A stretch of DNA of 64,000 nucleotides from Sulfurimonas sp. (GTDB lineage: Bacteria > Campylobacterota > Campylobacteria > Campylobacterales > Sulfurimonadaceae). This document shows, piece after piece, positions 28,188 to 37,100 of this stretch. Position numbers and translations under genes: made by a program. Numbering within the stretch: position 1 is the first letter of the stretch; each line of letters starts with the position of its first letter. The notes beneath the pieces were generated by a model, which was not told the origin of the DNA, did no database searches, and saw only the letters and a list, made by a program, of their open reading frames with translations. The stretch spans positions 1 to 64,000 of the forward strand of contig JAKISR010000002.1 of assembly GCA_021648465.1 (NCBI GenBank). Direction: 5' to 3'.

Positions 28188-29381
28188 TTAAAATTTATAC
28201 CCTACACCGATAGAGACAAGTAATACATCAGAGCTTGAGAACTCTCCAACCAAAGAATCATTATTTACTTTTCTATCTTCTCGCATAGAATAAAGCACTG
28301 CTAATCCTAAGTCAAAAGAATCATCTATCACATGTCTAGCACCAAGAGATACAGATATACTATTAGAATCTGGAAGATCAAAACTAACTGTTTTGTTTGG
28401 AATTGGAGTTTCATCAAAAACAATACCACCCATAATAGTTGTGTCTCCTAAAGGTTGGGTTACACCAAAACGAAATGCATTTGTATCAGCCCAGTCTTTT
28501 GCTACAGGATCATCAAAATATGGAGCTAATCCACCTATGCTTGTGCTATATTCAAAATCTAACTCTTTATACGCTGACCAATAAGTTCTTTCATATACAA
28601 ACTCTACAGTTGTATCAGTTGAAAATGTGTATGCTACTGCTAAGTTAAGTGCTGCTGGTAATGGCACGGACACGCTTGCTGCACCATCATATGCTAATGT
28701 TGTACCAGAATATAATTTTGCATCACCCTCAACTGTTAAGTCTATTTCAGAACGATATGTTAAACCAACTTCAAATTCTGATGTTGGTTTATAAGATATG
28801 GCTAAATTATAACCAAAATCTATAGAATCACCTTCCATATCACGAGATGCTGCTCCTGTACTTTTAATTATTCCTGAACTATGCACTATTCTTACACCAA
28901 AAGCAACTCCAAGATTATTATTTACCAAATACGAAACACTTGGGTTCATCTCGATTACTTGAAGCGAAAATTCTTCTGCACTAGCTTTTGCTGGTTGATC
29001 TTCCCATCTTTTAGAAAGCCCAGCAGGAGATACGATGCTTAAACCAAAACGCATATCATTCACTTTAGAAGATACAAAATAGATTGATGGAACTAAAAAA
29101 GATTCTTTTTGTGAATCTAAATCATATGGTCCAACTGCACTAACAGTCCCTTTATAGTTTACTGCGCTAAGACCAATATATGCTAAGTTAAACTCTAATG
29201 AGTTTTCATCTTTCATAAACACCATATTTGCTGGGTTATAATAAGCCGCATCTGCTCCTGTAGTGTGTGCAATATTTGCTGAACTAAGAGCTGTTGAGTT
29301 TAAAGACAGCTCTGGGATTTTATATCCACCTGCCATTAAAACTGAACTTACTATTACTGATGCTAACAGTATTTTTTTCAT
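28188..29381 (-). CDS. FadL/OmpP1-family outer membrane transport protein
   Basis: A 397-residue beta-barrel protein with a signal peptide (MKKILLASVIVSSVLMAGG) and the FadL-type N-terminal hatch GYKIPELSLNSTALSSAN followed by GADAAYYNPANM. Alternating strands fill the remainder and it ends in the outer-membrane type GVGYKF with terminal Phe. The family takes up hydrophobic compounds such as long-chain fatty acids; the substrate here is not known. The AAA+ gene follows after 8 bp. Confidence 0.85.
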   Translation of the reverse strand: MKKILLASVIVSSVLMAGGYKIPELSLNSTALSSANIAHTTGADAAYYNPANMVFMKDENSLEFNLAYIGLSAVNYKGTVSAVGPYDLDSQKESFLVPSIYFVSSKVNDMRFGLSIVSPAGLSKRWEDQPAKASAEEFSLQVIEMNPSVSYLVNNNLGVAFGVRIVHSSGIIKSTGAASRDMEGDSIDFGYNLAISYKPTSEFEVGLTYRSEIDLTVEGDAKLYSGTTLAYDGAASVSVPLPAALNLAVAYTFSTDTTVEFVYERTYWSAYKELDFEYSTSIGGLAPYFDDPVAKDWADTNAFRFGVTQPLGDTTIMGGIVFDETPIPNKTVSFDLPDSNSISVSLGARHVIDDSFDLGLAVLYSMREDRKVNNDSLVGEFSSSDVLLVSIGVGYKF

Positions 29382-29435
29382 ATTTCTCTCACTTTTAAAA
29401 GATCAATCGCTAATACTACAAAAATATGGCTTAAC

Positions 29436-30287
29436 CTAATCTTGAAATGAGTACAACAGCTCTATCTCTTGTTTCCAAATAGTGTCATCTATTGTTTCTA
29501 AAATTAATGGGATATTATCCATTCTATCATCATTCATAATATATTTAAATGCATCAAACCCTATCTCACCTTGACCGATTGAATGGTGTCTATCTTTTTT
29601 AGAGCCAAGTGGTGGTTTGGAGTCATTTATATGCATACCCATTAGATACTCAAAACCAACAATATCATCAAATGCTTTCCAAGTTTTATCGTAAGTTTCT
29701 TTCGTTCTTATGTCATAACCTGCAACAAACATATGGCATGTATCTATACAAACACCAACACGGCTTTTATCTTCTACTTTATCTATAATTTGCGCTAATT
29801 GCTCAAACTTATATCCAAGATTACTACCCTGTCCTGCTGTGTTTTCTATGACTGCTTTAACTCCAGAGGTTTTATCAAGTGCTATATTTATAGATTCTGA
29901 TATTTTATCCATACACTCATCTTCACTTATCTCTCTTAGATGGCTCCCTGGATGAAAGTTTAATCTATCAAGTCCAAGTAACTCACAACGCTCTAACTCA
30001 TCTATAAAAGCCATTGTACTTTTTATAAGTTTTTGCTCATCAGGATGGCCTAGATTTATCAGGTATGAGTCATGTGGCAATATATGACAAGGCAAAATTC
30101 CACTCTCTTGAAGTGCTTGTTTAAACTTGTCAATAGTTAAAGTATCTAGTGGTTTTGCTTCCCATCTTTTTTGATTTTTTGTAAAAAGTGCAAAAGCGCG
30201 AGCGCCTATTTTTTGTGCATTTGCAACTGCATTAAAAACTCCCCCACTTGCACTTACATGAGCACCTACAAATTTTTTACTAGTCAT
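29436..30287 (-). CDS. nfo: Endonuclease IV (AP endonuclease)
   Basis: A 283-residue zinc-dependent TIM-barrel AP endonuclease of base-excision repair. Motifs: GAHVSASGGV at the N-terminus, LNFHPGSH (about 108), VIENTAGQG (about 140), GVCIDTCHMFVAGYD (about 172), GMHINDSKPPLGSKKDRHHSIGQG in part (about 210) and LILETID near the end. It overlaps the upstream lipoprotein gene by 4 bp. Confidence 0.96.
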   Translation of the reverse strand: MTSKKFVGAHVSASGGVFNAVANAQKIGARAFALFTKNQKRWEAKPLDTLTIDKFKQALQESGILPCHILPHDSYLINLGHPDEQKLIKSTMAFIDELERCELLGLDRLNFHPGSHLREISEDECMDKISESINIALDKTSGVKAVIENTAGQGSNLGYKFEQLAQIIDKVEDKSRVGVCIDTCHMFVAGYDIRTKETYDKTWKAFDDIVGFEYLMGMHINDSKPPLGSKKDRHHSIGQGEIGFDAFKYIMNDDRMDNIPLILETIDDTIWKQEIELLYSFQD

Positions 30288-30754
30288 TTTTTCATCTCCT
30301 TGATTTTAAATATTATATTATTTTTTTTGTCTTTAAAATAGATAGTACTTGAATTTACTTTATAGCTAATATTTACATCTTTGTTCTCTATTTTTTGAGT
30401 AAAACCATCATCTATTTTTTGTTTATTTTTTTCAGCATATATTGGCAAACCTAGTAATATATGTTGAAGCAAATCATCTGGATATGACTCGTGAAGATAA
30501 TCAGCATTAAATCCATCCTTACTCATGCAACCCTCATCCACACATATCAAACGGTTTATATTAATTTGTTTAATACTTTTTCCCGCTAAAAAAAGTTCAA
30601 GTTGTATATTGTTGCCAGTATTACGAATGTACCCTAAATCAGCAAATTTAATTTTTGGTGATTTTATAATAATGACTTTACTCTTTGTTTGCTCATAATC
30701 TTTAACACTACAAGCACTAAAAAATATGATAAAAACTATTAATATATATTTCAT
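30284..30754 (-). CDS. Predicted lipoprotein of unknown function
   Basis: A 156-residue protein beginning MKYILIVFIIFFSACSVKDYE, a clear lipoprotein signal with lipid-modified Cys at about residue 16. The frame is open further upstream, but the ATG at 30752-30754 starts the signal peptide. The mature part is lysine-rich, with LICVDEGCMSKDGFN in the middle; two cysteines there could form a disulphide. I do not recognise a family. It is coupled to nfo by a 4-bp overlap. Confidence 0.7.
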   Translation of the reverse strand: MKYILIVFIIFFSACSVKDYEQTKSKVIIIKSPKIKFADLGYIRNTGNNIQLELFLAGKSIKQININRLICVDEGCMSKDGFNADYLHESYPDDLLQHILLGLPIYAEKNKQKIDDGFTQKIENKDVNISYKVNSSTIYFKDKKNNIIFKIKEMKK

Positions 30755-30780
30755 AATGAAATTGTAGCTATTTTTTGATG

Positions 30781-30786
30781 TATAAT
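30781..30786 (+). promoter_or_regulatory. Predicted -10 box of the small membrane protein gene
   Basis: TATAAT 27 bp before the ATG at 30814, with AGGAG at about 30803-30807 as ribosome site. Confidence 0.5.
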
Positions 30787-30813
30787 CTCTATAAATAATT
30801 ACAGGAGTAATAT

Positions 30814-31257
30814 ATGGAAGCAGTATATCCATACGCACATATTATACATTTGATTTTAACTATTGTATTTTTAGGTTATGTATTTACAGATTTGGCAGTT
30901 ATTTCAGCACTTAAAGGTAAGTTTTCCAAGGAGACACAACAAAAGATAAATCAATCATTGGGAAAAAGAAGTTTTAAAATTTTTCCCATTACTCTTTTGG
31001 TTCTAATTTTAACTGGTGGGATGATGATGTCAAGATATCTTAACTCTAGTGCTGGCTTTTTTGAAACAGATTTACAAAAAATATTGGTATTTAAAATAGT
31101 TTTAGTTTTACTCATTGCTCTAGGTGTTCTCTCAAACTTATATAAAAAATTCACTAAGAAGAAAAAAAGTAAGTTTATGGAAAATGACTTTCATAAACTT
31201 GTGATAGTTCTAGGATTTTTCATCGTAGTGGCTGCTAAGTGGATGTTTTTGGTATAG
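30814..31257 (+). CDS. Small integral membrane protein (four helices)
   Basis: A 147-residue protein with about four transmembrane helices (near residues 5-28, 52-72, 88-108 and 127-146). Histidines in the first helix (AHIIHLILT) and another in the loop before the last are arranged like those of CopD/DUF2269-type haem or metal membrane proteins, which is a tentative comparison. It starts its own unit and is followed 12 bp later by a radical SAM gene. Confidence 0.65.
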   Translation: MEAVYPYAHIIHLILTIVFLGYVFTDLAVISALKGKFSKETQQKINQSLGKRSFKIFPITLLVLILTGGMMMSRYLNSSAGFFETDLQKILVFKIVLVLLIALGVLSNLYKKFTKKKKSKFMENDFHKLVIVLGFFIVVAAKWMFLV

Positions 31258-31269
31258 ATGTAACTACAG

Positions 31270-32142
31270 ATGCTAAACTACTCATATCCACTATTTCGAC
31301 CGCCAGCAGAAGCAAACAATCTTATCATCCAAGCTACCTATGGATGTAGTTATAATAACTGTGCATTTTGTTCTATGTATAAAACAAAGAGCTATGAAGT
31401 AAGAAAATTAGAAGATATTTTTAGAGATATAGATGTTTTGTCTAATCATTATCCAGATGCAAGAAAGATTTTTTTAGCTGATGGGGATGCTCTTGCTCTA
31501 AAAACAGACTATCTTTTAAAACTGCTTCAATATTTAAAAGAGTCATTTCCAAAGCTTAGAAGAGTATCTCTCTATGCCTCTGCTCAAAATATATTAAGCA
31601 AATCTAATCAAGAGTTAGAACTACTTCGAATAAATGGACTGAACTTACTCTACTATGGAGTAGAAACAGGCAGCGATGTTGTACTAAAGAAGATTACAAA
31701 AGGTGTAAATCAAAAGCAAATTATAGACTCTTTAAACAGAGCTTGTGATGCTGGCATAAAAATATCTGCAACAGTAATTTTAGGTATTGGAGGTTCTAAA
31801 TATAGTGAGGAACATATAAAAGAAAGTGCTAAAGTTATAAATGCGACAACTCTCAACTATCTCTCAACTCTACAGTTAGGTTTAGAAGAAGATGCAAAAG
31901 AGAAATTCTATGAAAATTTCAGTGATTTCACTATGCTTGATGATGTTGAATTGCTAAGTGAACAAAAGAATTTTTTAGAACTTTTAAATCCAACTAACAA
32001 AGTGATATTTCGCTCAAATCATGCTTCAAATGCCCTGCATCTAGCAGGAAATCTGCCAAGGGAAAAAGATAGATTGATTAAAGAATTGGACTTTGCTTTA
32101 AATATTGGTAAAAGGGGTGATTTTTCCTGTTTCGATTTTTAA
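31270..32142 (+). CDS. Radical SAM protein
   Basis: A 290-residue radical SAM enzyme. The cluster motif is YGCSYNNCAFCSMY near residue 25, giving spacing CX4CX2C instead of the common CX3CX2C. The following segments fit the fold: KIFLADGDALAL (GDxL type), GLNLLYYGVETGSD (about 125) and ATVILGIGG. No auxiliary cluster domain is evident. The reaction is not known. It is adjacent to the end of the CRISPR-Cas remnant, but on the opposite strand. Confidence 0.8.
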   Translation: MLNYSYPLFRPPAEANNLIIQATYGCSYNNCAFCSMYKTKSYEVRKLEDIFRDIDVLSNHYPDARKIFLADGDALALKTDYLLKLLQYLKESFPKLRRVSLYASAQNILSKSNQELELLRINGLNLLYYGVETGSDVVLKKITKGVNQKQIIDSLNRACDAGIKISATVILGIGGSKYSEEHIKESAKVINATTLNYLSTLQLGLEEDAKEKFYENFSDFTMLDDVELLSEQKNFLELLNPTNKVIFRSNHASNALHLAGNLPREKDRLIKELDFALNIGKRGDFSCFDF

Positions 32143-32177
32143 TTGGATTATTGACATTTTTTTTCCTTTTATACTAA

Positions 32178-32265
32178 TTGAACTCTCTGAATAATTAGCA
32201 ATTAGACCCTAAATGCCCGCAGGAAATACCCTTGAATCTAGCTCTCAATTAATCAGAGAGTTCAA
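32178..32265. mobile_element. Small TIR (MITE-like) element, copy 2
   Basis: An 88-bp element with the same perfect 13-bp ends as the one at 4240-4351 (TTGAACTCTCTGA / TCAGAGAGTTCAA). Read on the minus strand its core also begins TAGATTCAAG and ends TTTAGGGTCTA, so it is a shorter relative in the opposite orientation. It sits exactly at the break of cas2. Flanking bases differ on the two sides, as expected for a rearranged insertion. Confidence 0.7.
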
Positions 32266-32391
32266 TGTAGACAAGAAGAAAGACAACATATTAATATACC
32301 CCTCTTTTGCAAGTTCGTCACGAAACCAGTGGTAGCTTTTTTTATCTTTTTTTGTTTTTGTTGGCAAGTCGAACATTATCATATGCCACAT
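32245..32391 (-). pseudogene. cas2: cas2 remnant, truncated by the TIR element
   Basis: The ATG at 32389-32391 lies 4 bp after the cas1 stop and opens a frame MWHMIMFDLPTKTKKDKKSY..FRDELAKEGY, which is the N-terminal half of a type II Cas2 (MFDLPxxTKKDRKxY..FRxxLxxxGF). Similarity ends after about 40 residues, where the frame runs into the 13-bp end of the TIR element and stops at 32245. The remaining half of Cas2 (normally about 90-110 residues) is not on the other side of the element. The product would lack most of the dimer interface and cannot support normal spacer acquisition. Confidence 0.85.
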
Positions 32392-32395
32392 AATT

Positions 32396-33331
32396 TTAAA
32401 TGAACTCATCTTGCATATACTTTAAATCTATCATTGGGTAGCATATAGATCTAGGATTATTGCTCACAACACATTTTTTATACTCTTTTACAAACAATTC
32501 CATAGCTTTAGCTATAGTAGATTTCCCACCATTTATATTGACACACTCTAAAAGCAATATATTTACCAAATCTCTTTTTATATTTACACTTAAATTATTT
32601 GCTTTTATATACTTTGTATTTAACAATAGTTTTACATACAAGTCACAAAATGGACGAAAAGGCTCTATGAGATCGTCTACAAGATTAAATGCGTTATATC
32701 TGTTTTTATGCCAGATGCCAAAAACTGGCAAAAGCCCACTAACAACTACATTTCTTGCTATGCTGGCTCTTAAAATTGCATAACTGTAATTCAGCATTGA
32801 GTTTATAATATCGTCACTTCCCTGTTCTCTCACAAATGTATGCATGTTGAAGAGTTCTCTCCAGTATAATCTAGCAGCTTGTGCTTCATCTGCATTTGTA
32901 TCATAAAGTTGGACTTTTTCACAAAGCTCTTGTAGTTCTATATGTCTATCTCTGTTAAAAAATCTCAACACTTCTGCTTGGTTTATAATCTTAGATTTTA
33001 CTATGCCTTGCCACATTACATCTTTAAACTTTTGAGTGATTGCTATCTGTATATGTGCTATTTCACTCAATGTTGAGTGAGAATGGAATGGAGTTAAAAT
33101 AGAACTTGGATGAAACTCTGCATCTATAAATAGTGTTGCTATATTATTTTTAGCTATTAGTTCTAAACTTTTACCAGTTATAGAAAACTGAGTATTATCA
33201 AAGAGAATAAAATCTATATCTTTTAGAGTTACTTTTACCTCTTGCTCATCTTCATAAAAGAACAGTACTAGGTTGGAATTTTTTACCTTTATTTTACATG
33301 GCTTAGTTAGATGAACTACCTTGCCACTCAT
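32396..33331 (-). CDS. cas1: CRISPR-associated endonuclease Cas1 (type II)
   Basis: A 311-residue integrase of the spacer-acquisition complex. Metal ligands are visible: Glu149 in DEAQAARLYW, His208 in GIWHKNRYNAFNL, and Asp/Glu in LVDDLIEPFRP (about 219-223). Length and motifs suggest an intact enzyme. It follows the Fic gene by 4 bp and would have been followed by cas2, which is broken, so acquisition is probably dead. Confidence 0.95.
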   Translation of the reverse strand: MSGKVVHLTKPCKIKVKNSNLVLFFYEDEQEVKVTLKDIDFILFDNTQFSITGKSLELIAKNNIATLFIDAEFHPSSILTPFHSHSTLSEIAHIQIAITQKFKDVMWQGIVKSKIINQAEVLRFFNRDRHIELQELCEKVQLYDTNADEAQAARLYWRELFNMHTFVREQGSDDIINSMLNYSYAILRASIARNVVVSGLLPVFGIWHKNRYNAFNLVDDLIEPFRPFCDLYVKLLLNTKYIKANNLSVNIKRDLVNILLLECVNINGGKSTIAKAMELFVKEYKKCVVSNNPRSICYPMIDLKYMQDEFI

Positions 33332-33335
33332 AGTT

Positions 33336-34121
33336 TTATCTCTTTATCTCATCTAGTATGGCTTGGCTATTTTTATATTCTGACTTGAAAAATTCATATA
33401 TATTTTTAAAACAGTCATTTTCTTCTATTATAGCTTCTGATTTTTTAGCTAAAGGTTCTGAGTGCATATTGTAGGTAGAGAGCAATTTTATATACTCTTC
33501 TCTATTTTCATTATTTATGATGATTGGTAAATACCCATTTTTTAGCATATATATGTTTGATAAAAGTCTAGCTAACCTTCCATTTCCATCAAAAAATGGA
33601 TGGATAGAAGTGAAACCAATATGGCATCTAGTGTATTTTTCTATACTATCTTCAAGAGAGATGTTTTTATTAGATATATCTGAAAACTCATTAAACCAAA
33701 TTAACATTAAATGTTCTATATCAACAGGGATTGGATATGCTTGGTACTTTCTACTATCATCATCTTGTAAAACATATCTACCATTTTCAACTACCTTATA
33801 ATCACCTATGGGACACTCACTATCTATGACAATATTTGTTTGAATTGCCGTATGAAGCTTAAAAACATCATCTTTACTCAATACATCTTTATCTAAAAGT
33901 TTATAAATAATATCTATCGCCCTGCTATGCCCTAAAACTTCATTATGTTCTCGTACAGATTTACCCTTTATAGTAAGTCCATACTCTATGATAAAAGCAG
34001 TTTCTCCCAAAGAGATAGTATTGCCCTCTATGGCATTTGAGGCATAAGTCCACTGAACTTTTAACTCATCCATAAAAGTTTTTATAGCAGTTTTTGTCAT
34101 TCCGTTATATATATTAGGCAT
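33336..34121 (-). CDS. Fic-domain protein (predicted AMP transferase) inside the cas operon
   Basis: A 261-residue Fic/DOC protein. The catalytic motif HPFFDGNGRLAR (residues 174-185) is complete. The N-terminal helix carries SNAIEGN (about 28-34), which matches the inhibitory motif (S/T)xxxE(G/N) of class II Fic proteins, so activity is expected to be self-restrained by Glu32. Typical Fic proteins transfer AMP from ATP to target proteins. The ATG overlaps the end of cas9 by 8 bp and the stop is 4 bp before cas1, so it is built into the cas operon rather than lying beside it. A role in regulating the Cas proteins, or as a toxin-like guard, is inference. Confidence 0.9.
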   Translation of the reverse strand: MPNIYNGMTKTAIKTFMDELKVQWTYASNAIEGNTISLGETAFIIEYGLTIKGKSVREHNEVLGHSRAIDIIYKLLDKDVLSKDDVFKLHTAIQTNIVIDSECPIGDYKVVENGRYVLQDDDSRKYQAYPIPVDIEHLMLIWFNEFSDISNKNISLEDSIEKYTRCHIGFTSIHPFFDGNGRLARLLSNIYMLKNGYLPIIINNENREEYIKLLSTYNMHSEPLAKKSEAIIEENDCFKNIYEFFKSEYKNSQAILDEIKR

Positions 34122-37100
34122 TTATAATCTCCTTTATGAAAGTTAATAGTTCACTTTCTGTATTTCCAATAGTTTGATATGATTTTATGTTTCCTAAGAT
34201 GTCTAGGTTTAGTTTTATTATGCCTATTGCACTGCCTATTCCAAACTCTTTTCTGCTTTTACCACTAGTTACTTTGAATTTAAAAGGCTGACTATCAAGT
34301 AATTTAGGAAATCTTGAATCATATAATCTTACTTTTTTAGTATTATCATCAAAAGATTCTACTGAACCTAAAATATTTTTTTCTTCCTTTTTAAAATTAA
34401 CAATAATAATATCATTTCTATTAATTATAAAACTACTATTATTCTCTTTTGCTATTTTTTCAAAATTAGCCACATCTATACGTTCATAAAAAAGCTTGTT
34501 ACAATCAAGCATAGCTTTAAATCCTATAAAAGTCTTCTCTTTAGTAGCAAGTCCGCCCCGTATATTAAAGCCTGTTAAGTTACTCTGGTAAAACTTTACT
34601 TTTCTAATAATATTGCCATTATTATCAAGCATACCGCTAGGAATGAGTTCATCAAGTTTTACTTTGGCTTCACTTAAAGCCTCTTTATCTTTTTTATCTA
34701 TATCTACAAAAGTATCAAGTAGTTTAGCTATATCTTGGGCTCTTTTTTGAACTATTTTACAAATAACATCTTTTGGATTAGTTTTATATAGATACATTTT
34801 TTTTAAAATATTTTTCTCAAAACTTTCCATAAATTTAGCTGATGTCGTTGCATTTGTTGTTTTCAATCCTACAAAAGCATTTATAATATTTTCTCTAACT
34901 GTATAGATACCATCTGATTTTTTTGCATAAATCGTGTCTTTATGAATCTTAGAGACCATAGGCTTTTTAGAAACCCAAAAGTTTACAGCCTTTGTTTTAC
35001 CAAAAATATCTTTATAAAAAATAGAATCTTCGCCAAACTCATTGTATCTGTCTTCTATCATTTCAACAAGTTCTTTTGGCTCTATCCCCTCTATGAGTGG
35101 CATCTCTTTTTTTATCTTTGCTCGTGCTTCATCATTAATAACACCCATATTTTCTCTAAAAGTATTAGATAGCTTTTTAAGCCATGATTGGTTTGTAAGT
35201 CCTATGAGTATTGCATCTATAGCATGATGAATATTTGTATCTCTCACCTTTGTTTTTACATGGAGTAGTTTTCGTATGTTTGAAGTAGCTCGTCCCTGTA
35301 TGTGTCTTACGGCACTTCCATCTGCTTGTTTTTTTTCATTTGGAAAGGGATAATATCTTTTTAACATCTGTGCTGTTAGTGCTTCTATGTAGCTTGTAGC
35401 TCTAAGGCTTTTAGACTCAAACCTATCTTGAAAAGTTTCATCCAAATTAGTTGCAAGTAGATTTATCTTCTTTTTCCAGTTTATTTTATGCTCTTTAAAT
35501 AAGTCTTCAACTCTATTTATAAAAGCTTGCTTATCTTTTACAAAACTCATAGGTAGTTGATTTGATTTTTGCACATTTGTATCACGATGAGCTAAAACAA
35601 AGTTATGTTTTACACTTAATCCACCTAAGCTTTGAGGTACTATATGGTCTAAATCAACTCTATTTGTAAATATGTCGACTATCTCTATACCCTTGCCCGT
35701 ATAAATATCTCTACCATTTTGCTCTTTATACATCAATATTTTTCTAGCATATTTTCTTATATTTTTACCATACATCTCTGCAATTTTTTGATACTCTATA
35801 TCTGCTACTATCTCGTCTATTTTTTTCTCTAAAGCTCTATTTGCTTTTTCTATATCTTTTTTTGTCTGCTCATTTTGGCTAAGTTCTCTTGTACTCTCCA
35901 CTCGTATCTCATCGAAGTAACCAAAAATAGTATGAAGATATTTTATGACTCTTAGAGTAGCACTTACAACATACTTAACTGAATGATTATTTATCTCTAA
36001 GTTGTCATCATTCTCAAATGTTTTTATATGTAAATATTTTATACCTTTTTTAAATTCTGAATAATCCTCTTTTCTATCAAGCCCTAACTTCTTTTTAATC
36101 TCATCAGTACTCAGCCCTTGCTCAAAATAGGGTATAAACTTTATCATTGCATAATGTGAGATATTTAAACTATTTCCACTCTTATATCTAATCAAATCAA
36201 TTATAGTTTTTTCATCATCTATAGTTTTTTTTAATTTCTCATATATGGCATGTGGAGCTTTTTCAAACTCTAAAACATCAAAAATTTCTTTTAGTATCTC
36301 ATATTTATTCTCTTTTTCAAAGGCATCTAAAATAAATTGATTATTGATTTTAGAGAGATTACTTACAAAATGAAACTTTGTTATTGTTAGTTTGTTATCA
36401 TCTTTATTGAAAAATTTAGTATCATCACTTAGTTTTAAAATTTTTCGTATATCTTTGTATTTAATATCAGCGATACTTTTACCTTTTTTTATCTTGGCAA
36501 AAAAATCATCTGCTATAAGTTTTATCTGCTCTTTTGTTATTTTTATCGCTGGTTTAGTGTTGAAAGTAATATTTGAAACTGATTGGTACATTTTAAATAT
36601 GTCTGATAAGAGTGAGTATTGATGTGCTACTTTTTCATCTTGAAAATACTCACAATTTCCAAATAAAGACAAATCGTTTGTAGAATCTTTTTGGTCGTCT
36701 ATAGTTTTTATAAGCTCTGTTATAAAATTTTCTATATCAAAATCACTACTAAAAAAGCCAAACTTTTTTTGAAATAAAACTATTTTTTTAATCTCATCAT
36801 TTATATACTCTCGTCTTATCATATAGTTATAGTTATCATGATTTCTAAAAGTTGGATTTTCTTTTTTTATCTCTGTTTCGTAAATAATTTGTGCAACTGT
36901 TTTATCAGACTTTTCTTTTAATATTTCTATAATGTGCAAAGCACTTTTCATTTCACTTTTTTCTTTAGCCTTTTGTTTATCTTTTTCTTTGATAGGTTTA
37001 AAATCTATTTCAAGCTTTTTACACAACTCTTCAAGCAAATCTCCACTATCTAGGGATTTATAGCCTCTATGTTTTGCTAGTAAATAAAATATAGAAAATA

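Noticed and set aside
32143..32177. A leftover CRISPR repeat or promoter (TTGACA plus TATACT) next to the cas2 remnant
   Set aside because: The 35-bp stretch occurs once, and the two boxes are only 13 bp apart, so neither a repeat nor a promoter can be supported.
33336..34121. Fic gene as half of a classic toxin-antitoxin pair
   Set aside because: No separate small antitoxin gene is present; the inhibitory motif is within the same protein, so it is described as a self-inhibited Fic protein.
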